A stretch of DNA of 64,000 nt, from NCBI RefSeq assembly GCF_027492855.1, contig NZ_JAPUDY010000008.1:1-64000 (forward strand), in the 5' to 3' direction. The notes under the pieces were generated by a model. It was not told the origin of the DNA. It saw nothing but the letters and a program-made list of their open reading frames with translations, and ran no database searches. The stretch is from Acidovorax sp. (GTDB lineage: Bacteria > Pseudomonadota > Gammaproteobacteria > Burkholderiales > Burkholderiaceae_C). Position numbers and translations under genes: made by a program. Below, one piece after another: positions 59,558-64,000 of this stretch. Position 1 is the stretch's first letter; each line of letters begins with the position of its first letter.

Positions 59558-61770
59558 GGGTGTGCGTCCCCCACCAGCATGTGCACCGCGTCGAGCAGGC
59601 TTTCGTCGTGGAAGCTCGACTTGGTCAGGTAGTGGTCTGCACCGGCTTCCAGGCCACGGCGGCGGTCTTCCTCCCGGTCTTTGTACGACACCACGATCAC
59701 CGGCAATGACTGCAGGCGTGGGTCGCTGCGCAGCAGGGTGACGAGTTCGATACCGTCCATGCGCGGCATGTCGATGTCGGTGACCAACAGGTCGAAGTTG
59801 CTGCCGCGCAGTGCATTCCAGCCGTCCATGCCATCCACCGCCACGCTCACCTCGTAACCACGGCTGCTCAGCAGCTTGCGCTCCAGCTCGCGCACGGTCA
59901 GCGAGTCATCCACCACCAACACCCGCTTGCGCACCAACGCGGCCTGGCCTTCGGGCCTCGCTACGCGCTCCACCTGCCCTCCGCCGAGTAGCTTGCCCGC
60001 CGAGTGCAGCAGCTCGTCCACATCCAAAATCAGCACGGGCGCCCCATCGTCCAGCAGTGCCCCAGCGGCCAGGCCCCGCACCCTGCCCAGCCGGGGGTCG
60101 ATGGGCGTTACCGCCAGGTTTTGCTCGCCCACCACGCGCTCCACGGCCACGGCGTGGCAGGTGTCCAGCCCGGGCAACAACACCACAGGCAGATTTGGCG
60201 CGTCGCGCGGCACGCCTGGCACCTGCAGCAATTGGCTTGCCGCCAGCAGACCAATGTGGCGGCCTTCGTGCCAAATGTGTTGCTGGCCTTCGATCAGGGT
60301 GATCGCCTCCGGGGCCACGCTCAGCACACGCTCCACTTTGGCCAGTGGCAACGCATAGGCTTCGCCGCCCACCTCAACGACCAGGCTGCGCAGCACCGAC
60401 AGCGTCAGCGGCAACTCCAACTGGAAAAGGCTGCCCTGCCCCGCGCGCTGGCGCAGACGCACGCTGCCGCGCAGGCTGCGCAGCTCGTGCTGAACGGCGT
60501 CCAGGCCAACGCCCCGGCCCGACACCTCGCTGAGCACCTCGCTCATGCTGAAGCCGGGCAGAAAGAGGAAGGCCAACAATTCGTCCTCACCCAGCCGCTC
60601 GGCCATCTCGGCGCTGGCCAGGCCGCGCTTGCACACAGCCGCGCGCACCTGCTCCAGGTCGACCCCTCGGCCATCGTCCTCCAGCTCCAGCAACAAGCGC
60701 CCGGCAAAATGTCGCGCGCGCAGCCGCACCCGCCCTTCAGCGGGCTTGCCCAGCGCCACTCGCTCGTTTGGGGGTTCAATGCCGTGGTCCACGGCATTGC
60801 GCAGCAGGTGGATCAACGGTGCCTCCAGCCGCTCCAACACGTCGCGATCGGCCTGCGTACCCTCGCCATCCAATTCAAGCCGCACCTGCTTGCCGAGCTG
60901 GCGGCCCAGGTCACGCACCATGCGCGCCTTGCCGGCCATCAGGTCAGCGCAGGGGCGCATGCGCGACGCCAGCGCAGCGTCGTAGAGCCGGTGGCTGCGC
61001 TGGCCAAAATCCCAGGTGAAGTTGTCAAGTTCGGTGCTGAGGCGTTGCAACTGGGCCTCGGCTTCCAACAGCCCGTTGCGGGCGCTGGACAGCAGCGCCT
61101 GCGCCGCTGGCGGCAGCGCGTGGCCCAACAGCGCCTCGCGCAGCCCGCTCAGCGACTGGCCGACCTGCTGCTGCTGTCTGCGCAGCCGCGTCAACCGCTC
61201 GCCCAGTGGCTGCGCCCGCTGCACGGCCACCAGCGACCGGCCAGCCAGGTCGAGCAGCAAGTCAAGCCGCTCGGCCGAAACACGCAGGACGCGCTCACGC
61301 TGCTCCGGCGCCATCTCGGCAGGCTCCGGCAATTCTCCAGCAGCGGCTGCAGGGGGCGCCTCCCCCCCCGGCGGACTCACCTCGGTCTGCGTTGGCGCAC
61401 CCGTGCCCTCCAGGTGCGCCAACAGGCCCGGCAACCCATCGGCCGCCTCGCCGCCGCTCAGGCGCAAGAGCATGTCGGCACCGCGCAGCAGGGCATCGAT
61501 GCGCTCTGGATTCAGGTGCAGATCGCCCTGCTGGGCTGCCACCAGAATATCTTCCATCCGGTGGGACAACTGCACCGCAGCGTCCAGCCCCACAATGCGT
61601 GCCGCGCCCTTGAGCGAATGCGCCGCCCGCATGCAGGCCTCCAGCGACGCAGGATCCGAGGGCTCGCGCTCCAGCGCCATCAGGCCCGCATTGAGCACCT
61701 CGGTCTGCGCCTCGGCCTCCATGTGGAACAGCTCCAGCATCGAATGGTCTTTGTACTCCTCCAGACTCAT
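59554..61770 (-). CDS. wspE: WspE-type hybrid histidine kinase (CheA-REC)
   Basis: WspE is the kinase of the Wsp system, phosphorylating WspR and WspF. The 738-aa protein has an HPt domain with the phosphorylated His at H51 (AAHSLKGAAR), a linker, a dimerisation domain, a HATPase domain with HLLRNAVDHGIE, GRGVDL and GRGVGLDAV, and a CheW-like domain. A C-terminal receiver carries an Asp in VTDIDMP. It overlaps wspD by four bases. All catalytic motifs are present. Confidence 0.95.
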   Translation of the reverse strand: MSLEEYKDHSMLELFHMEAEAQTEVLNAGLMALEREPSDPASLEACMRAAHSLKGAARIVGLDAAVQLSHRMEDILVAAQQGDLHLNPERIDALLRGADMLLRLSGGEAADGLPGLLAHLEGTGAPTQTEVSPPGGEAPPAAAAGELPEPAEMAPEQRERVLRVSAERLDLLLDLAGRSLVAVQRAQPLGERLTRLRRQQQQVGQSLSGLREALLGHALPPAAQALLSSARNGLLEAEAQLQRLSTELDNFTWDFGQRSHRLYDAALASRMRPCADLMAGKARMVRDLGRQLGKQVRLELDGEGTQADRDVLERLEAPLIHLLRNAVDHGIEPPNERVALGKPAEGRVRLRARHFAGRLLLELEDDGRGVDLEQVRAAVCKRGLASAEMAERLGEDELLAFLFLPGFSMSEVLSEVSGRGVGLDAVQHELRSLRGSVRLRQRAGQGSLFQLELPLTLSVLRSLVVEVGGEAYALPLAKVERVLSVAPEAITLIEGQQHIWHEGRHIGLLAASQLLQVPGVPRDAPNLPVVLLPGLDTCHAVAVERVVGEQNLAVTPIDPRLGRVRGLAAGALLDDGAPVLILDVDELLHSAGKLLGGGQVERVARPEGQAALVRKRVLVVDDSLTVRELERKLLSSRGYEVSVAVDGMDGWNALRGSNFDLLVTDIDMPRMDGIELVTLLRSDPRLQSLPVIVVSYKDREEDRRRGLEAGADHYLTKSSFHDESLLDAVHMLVGDAHP

Positions 61771-62423
61771 CCCAGGCTCTCCTGCATGGCCTGCACGAGA
61801 CGCTGCGCATCAAGCCAGGTAACGCTTCCCTGCCGCCACTGAAAGACATGCAATGCCAACCGGCTCACTGCCAGGCTGCTGTTCTTGTGGGCCGGCATCA
61901 GCAGGTCTTCGGGGATGGCCAACACGCCATCAACCTCATCCACCGGCAGCACCAACGCTCCCCCGGCAGCATCCAGGATCAAATGGCGCGGCCGCGCGCC
62001 GGGCGCGGCCGCGGCGGTTGCCGCCTCCAGGCCCAGCAAGGGGCCCAGGGCCAGCGCGGGCACCAATACGCCGCGCACATTGCAGACACCCAGCAACGCG
62101 CGGTTGTGGCGGTGTGGCAGGCTGTGGATGGCGCTGGTTGGCGCCACCTCCATCAAACGGGCCGGATCGAGCGCCAGCCAATCCTGGCCGACCCGAAACA
62201 GCAGCGCCGGGCGAACCGCAGCCGCCGAAGCGGCCTCAGCCTGTCCTCCGCCAGCGTCTTGCAGCTGCAACGTGTAGCGATCAAGCAGCAGCACCGCCGC
62301 TTCGGCATGGCGCTCACAATTGCGGCAGTGCACATGCACGGCCAACCTCTCGCAAGTGCGGTCGCCCTGCACACCAATGCGCTGCCAGCAGGCATCAAAA
62401 TCCTGGGCTTCAGCGGTTTGCAT
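61767..62423 (-). CDS. wspD: WspD-type CheW coupling protein
   Basis: A 218-aa scaffold protein with a CheW-like domain (about residues 70-210, LLFRVGQDWLALDPARLMEV ... VCNVRGVLVPALALGPLLG) that links the receptor to WspE. A Cys/His-containing N-terminal extension (CERLAVHVHCRNCERH) is present, as in other WspD proteins. It overlaps the upstream gene wspC by 14 bases and wspE by four. Confidence 0.92.
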   Translation of the reverse strand: MQTAEAQDFDACWQRIGVQGDRTCERLAVHVHCRNCERHAEAAVLLLDRYTLQLQDAGGGQAEAASAAAVRPALLFRVGQDWLALDPARLMEVAPTSAIHSLPHRHNRALLGVCNVRGVLVPALALGPLLGLEAATAAAAPGARPRHLILDAAGGALVLPVDEVDGVLAIPEDLLMPAHKNSSLAVSRLALHVFQWRQGSVTWLDAQRLVQAMQESLG

Positions 62424-63663
62424 GGCGCCCTCTCGGTGAAGGAGTCAGCCGCTGCTTCAAGCGCAGCGCACCCGCTTGGTCACCACGCGCTGCCTGCAAC
62501 GCAGCCAGATGGGCCAAAGCTTCGGGATGGTGTGGCTCCAGGTACAGCGCCTTGCGGTAATAGCGCTCCGCTTCAGCGGCACGATGGTCGCTGTCGCAGA
62601 GCAGGCCCCACCAATAAAACAGCGAGGCCGAAGGGCCGAAACGCTGCAATTGCTGGGCACAGGCTGCCAACGCCTCCGCCACCCGCCCAGTGTTTGCCAA
62701 GCGCTCAATCTGCGCCAAGCCGGTCTGTGCGGCGGGATCTGGCAAGGCGGTGGCCACCTTCTCAGCCGGGACTGGCGCCCGTCGCACGGCGGCTGCGGCC
62801 ACGCGCACTGGCGGCCGCACGGCCGCCACGGGGCGGTCTGCAGGCCGCTGCGCCGGTGGCGGTGCCACGGCCATCTCACGGCGCTTGTTGAAAGCGAAAC
62901 TGTGCGCGCGGTCCACCGCCAGCATGCCTTGTTGCCTGATCATGCCTGCCTCGGCGGGGCCAACAAAAAGCAACCCCTCCGGCGCCATCCAACGCTCAAG
63001 CCGCGCCAGTGCCCGCAGCTGCGTCTCCCGGTCGAAATAAATCAACAAATTGCGGCAAAACACAAAATCGTAGCTCTGCGCTTCCAGCGCTAGGCCCACA
63101 TCGAGCAGGTTGCCAGATCGAAAGTTCACCAGAGACCGCGCGGGGTCGAGCAGCAGGTGGCTACGGTCCTCGGCACGAAAATGCCGTTCGCGAAAACCCA
63201 GGTCGGCACTGCGAAAGGCGTTGGCGCCATAACGTGCCACGGCGGCGATGTCGAGCGCACGCAGGCTCACGTCGAAAGCATCAACGTGCAGTTCGGACGG
63301 CGCAAAGCCCGCGTCCAGCAGGCATATCGCAATCGAATAGGGCTCCTCGCCGGTCGAGCAGGGCAGGCTAAGAATGCGCAGCGGCTGCTGCGCACCACGC
63401 GCCGCACGCAGCGCGCGGGCGCGCTCAACCAGCAGTGCAAAGGCCTCTGGATAGCGGAAGAACCAGGTCTCGGGCACAACGACGGCCTCGATCAACGCTT
63501 GCTGCTCGGCTGTCGAGCGTTCTAGCAGATCCCAGTAGCCCGCCGGGTCGAGCTGGCTGGCCGCCAAGCGTTCACGCAGCGCGCGCTCCAACGCGCTGCG
63601 GCCGATCGCATCGACATCGAGGCCGATCAGCATCTTCAGCAGTTGTTCGATGCGTTCAACCAT
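62410..63663 (-). CDS. wspC: WspC-type chemoreceptor methyltransferase with TPR
   Basis: WspC methylates the Wsp receptor from SAM. The 417-aa protein has a CheR domain with SAM motif LPCSTGEEPYS (about residues 98-108) and FCRNLLIYFD, then an Ala/Pro/Arg-rich linker and a TPR domain near the C-terminus (ALYLEPHHPEALAHLAALQ). This CheR-TPR form is characteristic of WspC. It overlaps wspB by eight bases. Confidence 0.94.
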   Translation of the reverse strand: MVERIEQLLKMLIGLDVDAIGRSALERALRERLAASQLDPAGYWDLLERSTAEQQALIEAVVVPETWFFRYPEAFALLVERARALRAARGAQQPLRILSLPCSTGEEPYSIAICLLDAGFAPSELHVDAFDVSLRALDIAAVARYGANAFRSADLGFRERHFRAEDRSHLLLDPARSLVNFRSGNLLDVGLALEAQSYDFVFCRNLLIYFDRETQLRALARLERWMAPEGLLFVGPAEAGMIRQQGMLAVDRAHSFAFNKRREMAVAPPPAQRPADRPVAAVRPPVRVAAAAVRRAPVPAEKVATALPDPAAQTGLAQIERLANTGRVAEALAACAQQLQRFGPSASLFYWWGLLCDSDHRAAEAERYYRKALYLEPHHPEALAHLAALQAARGDQAGALRLKQRLTPSPRGRHANR

Positions 63664-64000
63664 CGGCGTTCAACAGAAATTCCGCCACGTCGGGCGGCAA
63701 CAAGCCGGCAACGCGGATGCGCTGCACCAAACCATGTGGTGCGGATGCCTGCACAGCCCCCAGATAGTCGGGCTGGCCTGCGAGATCCACCGGCTTGGCG
63801 TCTTCGCGCTGCAACCTATGCAACCGGCTGGCCTGTTCTAGCAAAAGACCGAGCCTGCACCCACGGAAAGCCTCAGGGTGCTGAACCACAACCAGCCGCG
63901 TGCTGGTGCGCGCGCTGGCAGGTCGTCCCAGCACGCGCTGGCACAGATCCAGCACCGGAACCATCTCACCACGACAAGCGAGCAAGCCCGCTACCCAGGC
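63656..64000 (-). CDS. wspB: WspB-type CheW coupling protein (partial)
   Basis: The C-terminal 114 or so residues of a CheW-like protein (GEMVPVLDLCQRVLG ... RLHRLQREDAKPVDLAGQPDYLGAV). The N-terminus lies beyond the right edge of the window. Position first before wspC identifies it as the second Wsp coupling protein. The receptor gene wspA is expected next. Confidence 0.9.
   Translation of the reverse strand, partial: AWVAGLLACRGEMVPVLDLCQRVLGRPASARTSTRLVVVQHPEAFRGCRLGLLLEQASRLHRLQREDAKPVDLAGQPDYLGAVQASAPHGLVQRIRVAGLLPPDVAEFLLNADG

Overview
The window is chromosomal DNA of a betaproteobacterium of the family Comamonadaceae, most like Acidovorax. Three things point there: the conserved gene order around hfq-hflX-hflK-hflC-hisZ-purA, the many Bug-type solute-binding genes, and a dispersed repeat of about 55 bp built from an AGCGCTT/AAGCGC stem and a GCTAT/ATAGC stem. 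The species cannot be named from the sequence alone.

Layout. Positions 140-16864 are a long minus-strand housekeeping block: ndk, rlmN, pilW, a rodZ-like gene, ispG, hisS, a YfgM-type gene, bamB, der, hfq, hflX, hflK, hflC, a DUF2065 gene, hisZ, purA and a phosphoribosyltransferase gene. Positions 16953-22967, also minus, hold rluB-scpB and surE-pcm-nlpD-rluD. Positions 23148-29543, plus strand, hold a quinone reductase, a diguanylate cyclase, a PhoD-type phosphatase and gamma-glutamyltranspeptidase.

Positions 29867-35096 are a small chromosomal integron. A full-length integron integrase reads right. Four cassettes lie to its left and read left: an unknown 378-aa protein, a GNAT acetyltransferase and two small membrane proteins. 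Each cassette is bounded by an attC site. Two of the attC sites are interrupted by remnants of one IS1111-type insertion sequence, identical to each other over 390 bp. The attI region forms an attC-like palindrome, and the integrase promoter appears to give a leaderless transcript.

Positions 35199-42607 are accessory metabolism and signalling: a TauE/SafE permease, an AhpD-like protein with a divergent AraC regulator, an acyl-CoA synthetase, and a membrane diguanylate cyclase paired with a PotD-like binding protein. Positions 42666-47332 are dnaG-rpoD. Positions 47623-56349 are acyl-CoA and carboxylate metabolism: two Bug proteins, a thiolase, a frameshifted thioesterase, a CoA-transferase, an HMG-CoA-lyase-like enzyme, and GlxA-type and LysR regulators. 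Next come a HxlR-like regulator and an FKBP. Positions 57495-64000 are most of a Wsp-type chemosensory operon, which controls the diguanylate cyclase WspR. It runs off the right edge, so the receptor gene wspA is not seen.

The window encodes three diguanylate cyclases, two of them tied to specific sensory inputs, so cyclic-di-GMP signalling is a recurring theme. No rRNA, tRNA or CRISPR array was recognised.
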